Below, piece by piece: positions 15,066-26,240 of a stretch of DNA of 64,000 nucleotides. The stretch spans positions 1,128,501-1,192,500 of the forward strand of contig JASPKZ010005708.1 of NCBI GenBank assembly GCA_030220185.1. Reading direction: 5' to 3'. The position numbers and the translations under genes are program-made. Within the stretch, counting starts at the first letter, position 1. Every line of letters starts with the position of its first letter. Under the pieces are notes generated by a model. That model saw only the letters and a list, made by a program, of their open reading frames with translations, did not search any database and had not been told where the DNA came from. The DNA is from Diploptera punctata. Taxonomy: Eukaryota; Arthropoda; Insecta; Blattodea; Blaberidae.

Positions 15066-16193
15066 TAAAAAATAAATAAATGTGTGGCACAATAGCTCTG
15101 AAGAATCAAGGTCATCTGAAGTTGTACTGGCTAGCAGATGACAATACAGGGAGTCATGCAGTTAGTGTGATGCAATCCTTCAACCCTAGTTTCATTTTCT
15201 TAATCAAATTTATTGCATATCATGTGAAATATATTATTTATCATTTGTCTTTGCAAGGCTGAGTAGACCCTGTTCCCAACTCTATACTCAAAGAAAATAT
15301 TCCTTGATATAGCTAAAAATTGAACCTGGATCCCTGGAATGTGAGCCAGATATGGTGTTATAAAAATAATTAAAATAATAATAATTATTAATTTTTTATT
15401 TTAAAACTTTGAAAAGTCACAACATTGTTAATTACTTGTTTGAGGCTGTGTTTACAAAACTAGTGATTTGTTGCTGTTGCAATTAAGTTTTTTGTAGAAA
15501 ACTCATGTGTTGGAGATGTTGCATGTTGTATCTTGTTGAAAATTAGTGTTTTCCTTTATTTCTACTGTTGAAGTCTCTAATTACATATCTCAGTTTCTTC
15601 ATAATTACAATATATCTAACTGAGTGTGTGACAGAAGACACTTGTATGCTTAGTTAACTGATATCCTTCGAACTGTAGAGTTATAGTTTGAATATTGTGT
15701 ACATATTCTTATTGACTATCAGCACTTCAAAGTTTTATTTACATAGCCTCTGAATGTTATATTGTTAGTTTTTCTTCTCACACTTTAAGGAGATTACACT
15801 GTGTTATTGTTAAATAAACTGCATGGTAATAGTAGAAAATGAAATTATGTTATGTATTTTGTGTTTATTGTATTATTTTTTAATTTAAATGGTGCTAGTA
15901 TTTGTTATGGTATATACTGAGGCAATATTTCAAATTTTGAATTATACATTAATTAATTTACAATAATTGTAAGAAAGAACAGGTGGTTTTGGCCTGCATT
16001 TTGTAGGAACTAGTATGCCCTGGATTACAAACATTGATAGATAAAAAGAGCATGTGCAATTTGCAGTAATATGCCCTTGCATGCTTATTGTAAAATTATG
16101 TTACTGGTAGAAAATATGTTCTTGGAAGAACAGAAATGCAAGAACACTCTTTTCTACAGTCTGTATACAAGAAAAATGCACTTCTAAGTATTG
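15066..16193. other. Intron A: no gene seen
   Basis: AT-rich, with no supportable open frame, exon or RNA gene. Confidence 0.4.
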
Positions 16194-16301
16194 AAATGTT
16201 TATATTGAATTAATGTTGGGAAGTAAACATTTTGAGGTATAATCATTAAAATTCTTCAGAGAACATTTTGTTTAAACAACTCACCTCATAGGATTCATGC
16301 T

Positions 16302-16352
16302 TCCATGATACCACGGTTTCAAACAAAGTCGTGTTCATCTTCAGCCATAACT
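16302..16352 (-). ncRNA. Hammerhead ribozyme, inverted arm of U4
   Basis: Minus strand: CTGAAGA (16344-16338), stem II with AACA/TGTT, GAAAC, stem III ACCGTGGT, then A as cleavage base (between 16309 and 16308). The core is intact. Confidence 0.7.
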
Positions 16353-16492
16353 CCGAGTTATGGCCAAAGATGAACACGACTTTGTTTGAAACCGTGGTAT
16401 CATGGAAGCATGAATCCTAAGTCGTGTTCATCTTCAGCCATAACTCCGAGTTATGGCCAAAGATGAACACGACTTTGTTTGAAACCGTGGTA

Positions 16493-16684
16493 TCATGGAA
16501 GCATGAATCCTATGAGGTGAGTTGTTTAAACAAAATGTTCTCCGAGTTATGGCTGAAGATGAACACGACTTTGTTTGAAACCGTGGTATCATGGAAGCAT
16601 GAATCCTAGGAGGTGAGTTGTTTAAACAAAATGTTCTCCGAGTTATGGCTGAAGATGAACACGACTTTGTTTGAAACCGTGGTA
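16493..16684 (+). repeat. Two tandem 96-nt hammerhead monomers
   Basis: 16493-16588 and 16589-16684 are each 96 nt and differ at one position (cctatgagg against cctaggagg). Each begins at the predicted product 5' end (tcatggaagc) and ends at ccgtggta. If transcribed and cleaved, the array would release unit-length RNA. Confidence 0.9.
16544..16595 (+). ncRNA. Hammerhead ribozyme, tandem copy 1
   Basis: CTGAAGA (16553-16559), stem II AACA-cgactt-TGTT, GAAAC, stem III ACCG/TGGT, cleavage after A16588. Stem I pairs TTATGG with TCATGG (six pairs, including G-U). All conserved core bases are present. Confidence 0.78.
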
Positions 16685-16691
16685 TCATGGA
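16640..16691 (+). ncRNA. Hammerhead ribozyme, tandem copy 2
   Basis: Identical core to the preceding copy: CTGAAGA 16649-16655, GAAAC, ACCGTGGT, cleavage after A16684. The two upstream copies (cores at 16364 and 16457) read CCAAAGA and should be inactive. Confidence 0.78.
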
Positions 16692-17289
16692 AGCATGAAT
16701 CCTATGAGGTGAGTTGTTTAAACAAAATGTTCTCCGATGAATTTTAATTTAAATGTTTATCTGCAGGAAAAGTAAAACTATAAAGTTTCTTCTAAGATAA
16801 GCCAACTGAACTCAAAAGTGCAAAAGGCCTAGAAGCTCTTGGCCTACCAACCAGGTGCTGGCCTCACAATCACATGCATTTATTGGACGGTATTATGCAT
16901 CAATCGGCTATTCACCATTATGTGAGTTTCAAGAATAATATGTTTAAAGTTTAAGTCAATCTTCACTATTTATTGTAGCGCCAAAGTAACAATATTGGAT
17001 ATTGCAAGTTATTTTCCTTGTTTGACAGTTATGTATCAACAATCTAAGAGCAGGAACAATTGGCACCTAGCTGTAAAATGCAATATTTAGATTAGCATTT
17101 ATGAAGAACCATTTGTTGCAAAATATAGAATCTCTGATAGTGTTTACATTTTTCTTTATAACAAGGTTATATTTAAAGATTTGGTGCTGAAAGTGTGCAT
17201 ACACTTACTTCTTAGCCAATGCAACAGATAGCATCAAAATCTCAATTTTTTTAAAAACGGCACTTAGTCAGTTGATGCATAACATCATC

Positions 17290-17560
17290 CAATTAAGTGG
17301 TGGATGATCATTCAGCCAGTATAGGGATGACATATTGTCTGCATATCGGATCTCCCAGTTGTATAGCTGACTTTCTTAACCTGGAGTCACTATTTGTTGT
17401 AGCTATTCAAATTGCACAATTGGTCCCATACTGCCTGAAATGCCATGAGAAATTGTCCCTCCACAGGGACTCGAATCAGTGCAAGTGCCATAGCTCTGCA
17501 CCAAGGCATCTTGCCTTAAAGTACTTGACTACAGCTCGGTCTTCACTAAATATTTACATA
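17290..17560 (-). mobile_element. tRNA-derived SINE, family C
   Basis: The minus strand starts with a tRNA-like head (gccatggtgcagagc-like A region, then gattcgagtccctgtgg near 17480) and continues with a body containing tatgcagacaatatgtc and gtcatccctatactggctga. The body matches 34505-34790 and, more weakly, 47600-47770. Confidence 0.6.
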
Positions 17561-17678
17561 CATTACACTTAATGATCAATTCTGATATTGAAAATTTAAG
17601 TTTTATGAGATATATTGTCACAGTATTTAGCTTTTTTCAAATTTAAAAAAAATTGTAGTTGAATAGGAATTTAACTTA

Positions 17679-18345
17679 TGGTGAAATGAAATGTTTCTTA
17701 CCTCTCCTCATATAAATCTTTTAAGTAGATCGCGATTTCGAGACCATAACGGTCTCATCTTCAGTACTTCTTTGGCTACTGATGTTATGTCGATCGGAAG
17801 AAACTCTTCTTCTTCCCTCTGTTGGTGGACCGATGGAACCTCTGGATCAGGTCATTGATCTATCTTTATTTTTCTGAATGTATATTTTCTCCCAAACTGT
17901 CAATTCCAAAGGCTTCTCTACTTGTTTTAAAAGTTTGGCTTCTCTTCCAATTTTATGATGTTCTAATAAATGCAGCAATTGCAGATTTTTCTATTTCACA
18001 ATTTTTAATATTTCTGAAATGTTCTTTTGTCCGAATTTCTAAATTCCTTTTTGTTTTTCCTATATAAACTTTAATGCAATCTTCACAACTTATTTGATAA
18101 ATTCCAGATTTCTTACTGTTTGGGACATTGACTTTTTTATTGGTACTTAGAAGATTACCCAGACTAAATTTATTTATTGGTGCCAAAGAAATGTTGCATT
18201 TGTCAAAATTTTTTTGAAATTTTCTATGCATTTCAGGATGGTAAGTAATTTTCTTGTATTTTTTATTTTCTTTACAATCTACCCTTAGGAATTCCATGTT
18301 CTTCACAAAAGTGCAAAAACATTATTTTCTACAAAATTCAGTATA
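17679..18345 (-). mobile_element. PLE 3' fragment U5 with GIY-YIG domain
   Basis: Minus-strand coding (about 18306-17953, then frameshifted) gives SLAPINKFSL, then the GIY-YIG core GIYQISCEDCIKVYIGKTKR and RTKEHFRNIKNCEIEKSAIA. After the frameshift near 17950 come PLELTVWEKIYIQKNK and a VSSDRHNIS tail. The GIY and YIG boxes, with the following Arg, are the nuclease signature of EN+ Penelope-like elements. The 3' end has the ribozyme and the ggagaggtaagaaac end motif. A single 5'-truncated copy, not a palindrome. Confidence 0.88.
17718..17771 (-). ncRNA. Hammerhead ribozyme, U5
   Basis: Minus strand: stem I AAGTA paired with TACTT; core CTGAAGA (17764-17758); stem II GAGACC-gttat-GGTCTC (six perfect pairs); GAAA; stem III is the 8-nt palindrome ATCGCGAT; C as cleavage base (between 17728 and 17727). 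Every conserved position is intact. Among the best ribozymes in the window. Confidence 0.82.
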
Positions 18346-18614
18346 GATTATTGCAGTCAAGTCCAGTTACTGACTAACAAGTACAGTGAAGTTCACACTA
18401 TGGAGAAGAATTGAGTTTTGAAAACCTTAAATATCAGAAAAAAGTTATAGGTGATTCATGAAGTGGAAAAGGGTTCAAGAGGATATTTTGGATCCGTAAA
18501 CCTGCTTCAAACTTTGAAGAAAACAGGGTGCTGCAGAACAGGAAACAAAAGAGAATCACGGATTTGTCTGTCTGAAAACACTTTTAAGATATCAAAGTTT
18601 GACTGTATTTAAAT

Positions 18615-18860
18615 AAATAACTAACTAACTGGCACTATTGAACCTGGAAGTTCATGGCTGTGTAGACATAAGCTCTCTATACATCCCTATTCTGTGCTAA
18701 TGTTTTCCAATCATTCCCTATGTGATTTATCTCCTCGAATCATAGTTATTCTCAAGGCTATCTACTAGGCGCTTTCCCTCTGATATTCCTAAAGAAGTTT
18801 CCATATTCCTCATTTGTGCCCTGCCCATTGTAGTCTACGAGACTTAAATCATCATCATCT
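18615..18860 (-). mobile_element. RTE-like LINE 3' fragment
   Basis: Reverse complement matches the last about 230 bp of the LINE at 1-1172: WAGH, gaaagcgcc, gggaatgattggaaaacatt, gagcttatgt, catgaacttccaggttcaat and a ttagttagttattta tail. Several indels break the frame. Confidence 0.75.
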
Positions 18861-19029
18861 GCATCCATGGATTAGGTCTGTTGACCCATTCCAACTTCAG
18901 CCCATCTCCTTCTAGGTCTGCCCACATCTCGGGTGCCTTTAGGTTTGTATTTTGTTATTTGTTTTGGATGTGGTCGTCATAAGGTTTATCAATCCGGTTT
19001 TTCTTCTGCTGAAGTTTATGAGTAAGTTA

Positions 19030-19305
19030 TTTTTTACTAGTAGAGGTTACCAGCCTCTAGCCAAACCCCTCTTCCTGGAGGGCAGGGAACAGGAATTTCG
19101 GAGTGTTTGTCTCCTAGAGAAGTTGCCTTCACTACGGCTTTGGGGACTTCTCTTCTCCCCACGTAACCCTGTGGGTGGGGCCCTACCCAGGTACTACCCA
19201 CTGGGCGAGTGGGACCTGGAGCTCACAAAAGGGCAGGGGCGCCTACTCCCTGGAGTGGACCTCTATCAAGGGTTCCACTCTGTTACCTACGAGACTTAAT
19301 AATAA
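19030..19305. repeat. GC-rich block of unknown type
   Basis: Distinctly GC-rich against AT-rich surroundings (gtgggtggggccctaccc, ctgggcgagtgggacctgg). It ends ttacctacgagactt, and a similar gtctacgagactt occurs at 18833-18845, so it is probably a repeat inserted at or flanked by that phrase. Its 115-codon open frame has no recognisable motif. Confidence 0.45.
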
Positions 19306-19569
19306 TTTAATCATTCTTATTTCATCTGTTTTCCCATAAAGATCACATAGCTGACTTATGTAGTCTTCTCCATTCATCTGTCTAATTTTAATTAAGAAAA
19401 TTTCCTAAGAACTTTATTCTCAATTACTAGCAATATTTTCACCTCCCTTGGAGGAATAAACCATGTTTCTTATCCATATAATGTAGCTGCAAAAATAATT
19501 TGTTTGTATGTTTTTATTCTAACATTCTTTAGAGAAGTTGTAAATAAAACATTTAAATTAATAAGTAGA

Positions 19570-19690
19570 TTTTTATATTTGAAGAGAAACATTTTCGCCT
19601 AGACCGAGACTCGAATCCGGGACCCTTGGCTTTCTGGGCCAAGTGCTCTACCAACTGAGCTACCGAGGCAAGTCACGATCTAGATGCAAA
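19570..19690 (-). repeat. tRNA-like unit flanked by short inverted repeats
   Basis: Minus strand: gcctcggtagctcagttgg (A box), tagagcacttggcc, then gtcccggattcgagtctcgg (B box) and ctaggcg. Outside lie gaagagaaacatttt and its complement aaatttttctct. Position 33 is not T and the acceptor stem is imperfect, so a functional tRNA is unlikely. Confidence 0.65.
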
Positions 19691-19877
19691 TTTTTCTCTT
19701 ATATACGTTGTAATTCCCTCGCGCCAAATGCTTGAAAGGCTTTGCTTCTATCTTTGCAAATGGCAGCTTCTTAGTTAAGAAGACATTTATTGGGAATTTA
19801 ACACTACTTTATAAAGCCAGTAGGGCTTCTATTGACGTTTTTATTATTAATTTAACATTTCTCACTGAAGGATAAAT

Positions 19878-20005
19878 TATATTTGAAGAGAAAAATTTTC
19901 ACCTACACCATGACTCAAACCCGGGACCCTTGGCTTTCGGGCCAAGTACTCTACCAACTGAGCTACCGAGGCGAGTCGCAATCTAGATGCAAATTCTTCT
20001 CTTCT
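19878..20005 (-). repeat. tRNA-like unit flanked by short inverted repeats, second copy
   Basis: Same layout as the unit 300 bp upstream, with cctcggtagctcagttggta, gggtttgagtc and flanks gaagagaaaaatttt / aaattcttctctt. Substitutions in the B-box arm mark it as a decayed copy. Confidence 0.65.
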
Positions 20006-20285
20006 ATAGATATTTACCTTATTTTTTAAATTCACTTAATGAATTTTGTCAATAGCAATGAGCATAAAACTATGATATAACTCAGAAGTGTAATGCTACT
20101 TGTATACTCCTGTCTTGATGTACTCATTAATTTTTCATAACTGGCGCATGTTAGATATCAGATAATTATAGGTATATACTGTACATTTTAGTAAGTATGT
20201 CATTTACTAGCACCATTGTTGTTTGTTACATTTTTAATAATAATTGTAATGCACATATGTCACTTTTGCTTGTACACTTCTCTAG

Positions 20286-20474
20286 CTTATCGTGATCAAC
20301 CAGCTTCTTCTGCTTCGCCACCAACACGAGATAAGATTCAGAGTGAGGAGAAAATTAGAACTCGGAGAGTTGCAAACAGGGAGAAGCGTGGGGTTAAAAC
20401 TGGTCGCAGTTTCTCTGAGGACTTCTCAGGAATGCTACCTACATGGAGAGACCGTAATAAGACAGAAACTCCAA
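20286..20474 (+). CDS. osp: outspread/MPRIP-like gene, exon B (linker)
   Basis: Acceptor acttctctag, donor ccaa|gtatgt; 189 bp, phase 1 at both ends. Peptide AYRDQPASSASPPTRDKIQ through GVKTGRSFSEDFSGMLPTW: charged, Ser/Arg-rich, with an RSFSEDF motif that could be a kinase site (inference). Joins exon A (K-A junction codon g|ct) and exon C (codon a|gt) without frame loss. Separated from exon A by about 16 kb of repeat-rich intron. Confidence 0.78.
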
Positions 20475-22640
20475 GTATGTCAGGCTCAAAATTATTTTTA
20501 CTTCTCGTGCTGCCAGCTTCTCTTCTTTCTAACAAAGCTTCATTGCTATGTTTATGAATGAACATTTCTTCATTTCTGAGAAGTTTTAGATATAAATAAA
20601 TTATTTAGTCTTTTTATTTTAGAATGTGCGAGATGAACTAGGTACTAAGGTTCAGTCCTGGCAATAGACTGATCTACTCAGCCTCCTTTAAAATAAAGTG
20701 CAGAAGCTGAACTGGGGATAAAGTCAGGTGGAGTAGGGATTTTTACCTTACCTCCTCATACCACTGACTGAGAATATATGGATCCTTGGATCGACAATGA
20801 GGTTGCAAAGTTTTGGTATCATTACTTCCTTCTTTAGAAGGCAACATTTTGAGTCATGTATTCAAATAACACAAAAAAGCTGAAAGTAACCTAAAATTAA
20901 CAAACATTTTCTTTAAATATGCAGAGAACTCTAAGAGAATTGAGTGAGGAGTTTAAAAATAATATTTATCTGACATTAAAATTAATTTGTAATAACAAAA
21001 TATTGACAAAAGGGAAAGACATAAATCTGTATTGTTAGGTATCAAAATAGATGCTCTGACATTTTCTGTTATTATATTTCTTTTTTTGGTTTCTTTATAT
21101 AAGTTGTAAAAAGTTTTGATAATTTTTATATTAAAAAGCATTTGTTTAAATGTTTTCAGGTATTGTGTATGTATTATATTAGAATACATTTTTGATCCCT
21201 TAATTAAAGAAAAAATGCAAAGATATTGGAAGGTTCAATATTTCAAGGACTGTGTTTAATCTTGGGATAAAAGGCAAAAAAAGTAGTTAGTTATGTATTT
21301 AATTAATAGAAAGGAGCATGTGATTCAGTTTTTTTATGGACCTTGTTTGAAGGTACTGCTTCTATTGTCTTTATATATAGTCTTAGTCTAAGCTAATGGG
21401 ATAAACCTCCAAAGCAGGCAATTAGATGAAGAAATAAATATAACCTAACCTAAAATTATCTGTACTTAGTTTGTTTTTCTTTTAATTTGTTTATCTTTTA
21501 ATCCAATTAATATACTTTTATTTCTATTTCCTGATTGTTGGCATGTTTCCTCTCTGCATCAGATTTGTCTCTTTTTATTCAAAGCATTTGGCAAACTATT
21601 TGTTCACCCCTGCATTTCTAAATATGTGTCCCTGTGGTTTTCAAATTTTTGTTTTATCTGTAACTAGAACAAAATAGTGGAAAAAATCCATATTACATAG
21701 ATATTTGTCTTAAATATTTAATGATAAATAATTTTAGATTTTCAAAAAGGTATCGGTACTTTTCAACGATGTGTTATTCATGGGGCTTTCAGGGTTTAGC
21801 CCCAAAAAAAAAATGGACTTGATATCAATATAATTATTATATGGGTAATCTTAAAACTTATATTGTATTTTACTATGTACTGATGTTATTTGCAGCTTAC
21901 TCCATATAAGCTTACCTTTGTTAATATTATAAGTGATATTTTAAACATGGATGTACACAGAAATACATTATTCTTCCTTCCAAGTATTAGGCCAAGGACT
22001 GGTCTTGCCTTCCTTTGGCCAGTAACCAATCGAAGGGACTATTATTATGCTTTCAAGTCTTATACAGAAATGCATGTTATAAATTAATAGAATAAAATTT
22101 TTCTAAACCACAAAAGCAATAAATATTTGACAGTTATTTATTTAAATATCATCCTAAGTAACAATATGTGCTAAAGTAGTATTTAAATCCTTACTACATA
22201 CCAGGTCATGTTTTAGTTTAATTATGATTATTTTATTTTTGCATACTGAGATATAATCAGAGTATGTAATTTTCTTTTATTTAAATGAGATGTTCATAAA
22301 AATGCAAATTCTCAAAAATATTTTAGTAGACTGTGGTACCATTGACATGATATCAAATATTTTATTTGCATTAATTGTTAAAATCATGAAGTAATTGAAA
22401 TAGACCAGATTAATTTTAATTAAACTGCTAGTGTAGATTCTGAGGCACAAAAATACACACACCCACCCACACGAATAGAACCAAATAATAATTATTATTT
22501 TGAATAAAAGCCAGGAAGTACTTATTCTTTGCTCTTCTTTGGAGCATTCAAATATTTCACATAAACATTGAAATTTTACTTTTATTAACTCTGAGACCCT
22601 ATTGAATTTGTGATAGGTGATGAAACTAATTCAATGAATT
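20475..22640. other. Intron B, first part: no gene seen
   Basis: AT-rich. 20625-20790 looks like a degenerate tRNA-derived SINE (aggttcagtcctgg near 20650). 21975-22050 (attaggccaaggactggtc) resembles a common insect repeat. Otherwise nothing supportable. Confidence 0.4.
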
Positions 22641-22656
22641 TAACAAATACAGATTA

Positions 22657-23030
22657 TGGTGAAATTAAATGTTTCTTACCTCTCCTCATATAAATCTTCT
22701 AAGTAGATTGCGATTTAGAGACCATAATGGTCTCATCTTCAGTACTTCTTTGGCAACTGATGTTATGTCAATTGGAAGAGACCCTTCTCCTTCCCTCTGT
22801 TTGCAAATTGCAAATTTTGACCTGATCCAGAGGTTCGTCGGTCCACCAACAGAGGAAAGAAGAAGAGTTTCTTCCGATTGACATAACATCAGTCGCCAAA
22901 GAAGTACTGAAGATGAGACCGTTGTGGTCTCAAAATCGTGATCTACTTAGAAGATGTATATGAGGAAAGGTAAGAAACATTTAATTTCACCATAAATTAA
23001 ACCTCACAGTGATTAGTTCCTATAGCAATT
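22657..23030. mobile_element. PLE-derived palindromic unit U6
   Basis: Arms from tggtgaaattaaatgtttct inward to the ccaacagagg region; the centre is near 22810-22835. The right end has the extra tail (taaattaaacctcacagtga). A perfect 12-bp TSD, AAATACAGATTA, is at 22645-22656 and 23031-23042. It keeps a short coding remnant (FDLIQRFVGPPTEERRRVSSD). The unit lies 41 bp upstream of exon C, just outside the acceptor region. Confidence 0.9.
22899..22950 (+). ncRNA. Hammerhead ribozyme remnant, right arm of U6
   Basis: AAGTA + CTGAAGA (22907-22913), stem II GAGACC-gttgt-GGTCTC, then AAAA in place of GAAA, stem III ATCGTGAT, C22943, TACTT. The G-to-A change hits the catalytic G12, so it should be inactive. 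The inverted arm (core 22736-22742) also lacks G12. Confidence 0.7.
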
Positions 23031-23071
23031 AAATACAGATTAGTTATAAAATATGTAATATGTTGACATAG

Positions 23072-23355
23072 GTAATCATCACGATGCACGCAGAATTCTG
23101 TTGGATGAATATACAAGTGAATGTGACAAACAACGTGATGAGAAGCTGAAAGACATAGCTGAGTCACTGACAAGACCAAGATATCGTCGCAACAATCAAT
23201 CATGTAGTACTGCTTCTGTTGTGAACACAGCATACCAGACCAAACCCACAAGGGATGGAGAATGCAGTGAGGAAGAGCAGAAGAAAAGTTACGATAGAAC
23301 AGACAGCCCACTCATCACTCATGTGGACCAAATTGATGGCAGCGGAGACAAACTT
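23072..23355 (+). CDS. osp: outspread/MPRIP-like gene, exon C (linker)
   Basis: Acceptor tgttgacatag, donor aactt|gtaagt; 284 bp, phase 1 to 0. Peptide starts NHHDARRILLDEYTSECDKQ, continues RYRRNNQSCSTASVV, and ends THVDQIDGSGDKL. Charged with a short predicted helix (KQRDEKLKDIAESL), then disordered. Joins exon D in phase 0 just before the PH domain. The TTG at 23101 is internal, not a start. Confidence 0.82.
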
Positions 23356-25035
23356 GTAAGTCTGTACATATGGCACTGAGGGAGAGATAAATATGTGATC
23401 ATTGTCATATTTTACATAATTCCAAAGAAATTTTAGCTAATAAACAAGGAATTCTGTATCCAAAAGGTTGTGAACAGAATCCACAAATTCTCCATTTGTT
23501 TTCCATTGAATTCTGGAAAATTCTATCCCTCTTACTAATAATCCATATATAACTTTTATACAAGGTTTATACACATCTCAGTTGAAAATTCTTACTAATA
23601 AACACTGTATTAGCTGTTCAGTGTAGAAGAGGTGTACAACTTTACATGGGAATCGTTATACATGCCTCCACCCTTGTTTAAGGATTCTATAACTAGACAA
23701 AATGTCGGACATCAAGATCAACTGACTGTTTTCTTATGATTTTGATGAAAGTTTCCTTAAATTTAACCCAAAATGCAACACTTTAATGACTGTTTGATGG
23801 ATGCACAGGGCATAAATAATATTAATAAAGCTCTGGGTAGGAAAATAAAGGCATCATAAAATGCCTTTCGTTACACTCATTCTCGATTAGGCCTAAAAAT
23901 ATTTTGAAATTGAACATTGAATCACAAAAGGATATGTTCTACAATAATTGCTGTAGACAAGATTTAACCTGAATGTAGTTTAAATGCTTCATAATATTAT
24001 TTTAAGAAAACTTTCTTGCATCTATAATACATAACACACACACCGATATAAAAATGTATTTTAGTATAGAGGTACTATTATTGCAAGAATCTACATGTTA
24101 ACTTGGTAGTCTTGTGGTTAGAGCTCCTGACTGCCATGCGTGAGGTCGTAGGTTCGATTCCCGGTCGAACTATAGTGATTTTTTTTTTTCGCTTGAAATG
24201 ATATTTTGTTGTCGGTAACATTTCCTACTATTTTGAACGTTTTCTAACGCATCTTAAAATACTGCATATAATTCATAAGTAATGGGCAAAGCTTTTATTA
24301 GTTTCCAAGAATTGGTCGAAATTCTTGACGTTAGATGGCAGCACATTATCTGTGAAACCAATTCTACGTTTTATTTGACTTTGCGTAAAGGAAAATGTAT
24401 ATAAATTAAAACACACTTATTTTTCCCGTACCTCCTCAATTAGGGAATCTCTTTTAATTCTTATCCATATTCATTTCTTACACAATAATCACTAGTTGAT
24501 GTTGTTTTATTTCTGTTACAAACTGCGAGTAATATTGTTCTGACGTCATTATGATGACGAATATGTGACGTATTGTGTATAACTGCTGTTTTGTTATATA
24601 GCTCCGGCACAACGTTTATTAGTAAGGAAATTATACGTGATCTACATAAGGCTTATATATTGTATAACTAAACAACTGATGAAAGCCTGTATTAGAGATT
24701 TTTATTAGTAAGACCGTATAGCTATTAATATAATTCAATTCCATGGTCTAAGTTGCTGCCATTGGACTAGTGCTTCCAAACTTTGCAGGTACAAACCCAG
24801 CCAGGGTTGATGGATTGTTTCAGGCTGTAAAAATCTGGAGTATTGCTTCCTTCAGAAAGGAAGTATAGCCTTGGTTCCATGTTGTATATTTATAACATAT
24901 CAAAATATTTCAAGCATGAAAGAAACGGCTTCTGAACAAAATATATCAGAAATTTCATTCTCAGCTTTGAATAATGATGGTAATGATCTTAGATATTAAA
25001 GAGTATCATTAAATAAAAGCGGATTCTAGTAATGG
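23356..25035. other. Intron C, first part: no gene seen
   Basis: Repetitive AT-rich sequence. A tRNA-like unit lies at 24109-24190, and 24745-24890 resembles a decayed SINE (gtacaaacccagccagg). No exon. Confidence 0.4.
24109..24190 (+). repeat. tRNA-like sequence with T-run
   Basis: tagtcttgtggttagagctc resembles an A box, ggttcgattcccgg is a B box, and a run of T follows at 24179-24189 (a pol III-type stop). The T-arm and acceptor stem do not pair well, so this is probably a SINE head or pseudogene rather than a working tRNA. Confidence 0.55.
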
Positions 25036-25037
25036 AA

Positions 25038-25155
25038 AAGAGAAAAAATGTGTTTATATGCTCAGACTGGGGTTTGAACCAAAGACGTTTTTGGCTTTCT
25101 ATGCCAATACTCTACCAACTGAGCACTCCAATCTAAATGCAAATTTTTCTCTTAT
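25038..25155 (-). repeat. tRNA-like unit flanked by short inverted repeats
   Basis: Minus strand: gctcagttggtagagtattg and ggttcaaacc-type B box. Flanks aaaagagaaaaaat and aaatttttctctta are inverted, as at 19570 and 19878. Confidence 0.55.
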
Positions 25156-25221
25156 ACATTGTTCATTACTGAGCATCAAATGCTGAAATGTATGCCTGAA
25201 GTGAGATTAGATTCCTTGTTT

Positions 25222-25535
25222 ATGGCACGCCGTAGCGTAGTGGTTAAGGCACTGAGCTACAAGCCGGAGGGTCGAGGGTTCAAGTCCCGTTGGGGTCAGG
25301 ATTTTTAAACTGACCCAAACCCTCTGGCGGCACTATGGCCCTGGGGTCGACTCAGCCTCTAACGGAAATGAGTACCAGACGCTTGTTCTGGGGTAAAGGC
25401 GGCCGTCACGCAGGGCTGACAACCCGGCTGACATCAAGTGCCGATTGTCTAGAAAAAGTGGGAGCCTTAACCTCCTACTACCCCAAAGGCCTCCTGAGGC
25501 CTGTTGTGGGATCACTTTACTTTACTTACTTACCA
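25222..25535 (+). mobile_element. tRNA-derived SINE, family B
   Basis: A box tagcgtagtggttaaggc, B box gggttcaagtcccgttgg, a GC-rich body (ctctggcggcactatgg, ggcggccgtcacgcaggg, ctgacaacccggctgaca) and a tail of actttactt repeats. Nearly identical to 41193-41490, so recently active. Confidence 0.92.
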
Positions 25536-25789
25536 TTAATTTTACTAACTTAACTGTGTGATAATTTATTTCATTCTGCAGTAATTTGAAGAAGAATGCT
25601 AAAAAATGCAAGAAATATTATAGCAGTGAACCTTAAGAATATGTATGTTCTTTTAGTCCGAAGAAATCACTATAAATACCTGAAAATTCCATGAGAAGTT
25701 GAGATAAAAATAACCTAAATTAAACATACTAACAAAAAAGGCTACTATAAATGATTGTCTTCAAAACAATGTATTTTCCAAAGTATTAC

Positions 25790-26240
25790 ACATATAAATT
25801 TCATTGATATGTGAAGAGAACCATAAACTCGCCAATTTTTTTCACAACCCTGTATGTGCCCCTTGCATCACATGACACATGTCCAGGCGGTAGTCAAGCT
25901 TGTGCATCATCCTGTTAATGGTCTTCACTACAGCATTGATACATTCTCTGAGCTCTAGTATTTTGCCAGTCAGGATAAGTAAACAAGTTCCTTAATGTAC
26001 CCTCAAAGAAAGAAATCATAAGGCATTAGATCAGGTGATCTGGGGGGATGGGGATGGACAAGAAACAGAGCTACATCATTCTCAACAACACGCTCAGTGA
26101 TATGGAAGTTCATCGTTTGGGTAGTGACAAACTCTGATGTTCCAAAGAGTGCCATGTCGTGTTGAAAGACAAAATCCCCTGAATCATTACCCAGTTGTGG
26201 AAACAACTACAACTGCAACACATCCAGTAGTGATGGGATA
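25790..26240 (-). mobile_element. Tc1/mariner-superfamily transposase remnant
   Basis: Minus strand: DFVFQHDMALFGTSEFV (cf. the family's FQQDGAPPH region) and HPPRSPDLMPYDFFL, the third-Asp motif. A LRECINAVVKTINRMMHK segment follows in another frame, then KKIGEF near the end. Frameshifted and 5' truncated. Confidence 0.78.

Larger units (their letters stand above)
16206..16750. mobile_element. PLE-derived unit U4 with tandem 96-nt ribozyme repeats
   Basis: The left end has the tail (ttgggaagtaaacattttga) and an inverted copy of the 3' region. The right side holds head-to-tail copies of the same region. Target duplications AAATGTTTATAT (16194-16205) and AAATGTTTATCT (16751-16762) flank it. 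No coding sequence remains. Predicted ribozyme cleavage sites on + are after 16399, 16492, 16588 and 16684; the last three are exactly 96 nt apart. Confidence 0.85.

Noticed and set aside
16424..16688. Open frames repeating MNTTLFETVVSWKHES-like units, looking like a repeat protein
   Set aside because: They translate the ribozyme repeats. The DNA shows RNA-type conservation and no coding relatives.
16206..16750. CRISPR-like direct repeats
   Set aside because: Eukaryotic context; repeats are contiguous without unique spacers and contain hammerhead cores.
18952..19299. 115-codon open frame in a GC-rich block
   Set aside because: No motif, no splice context, and the block looks like a repeat.
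19570..20005. Two functional tRNA genes in reverse orientation
   Set aside because: Anticodon-loop U33 is missing, acceptor stems mispair, and similar decayed units recur with the same flanks.
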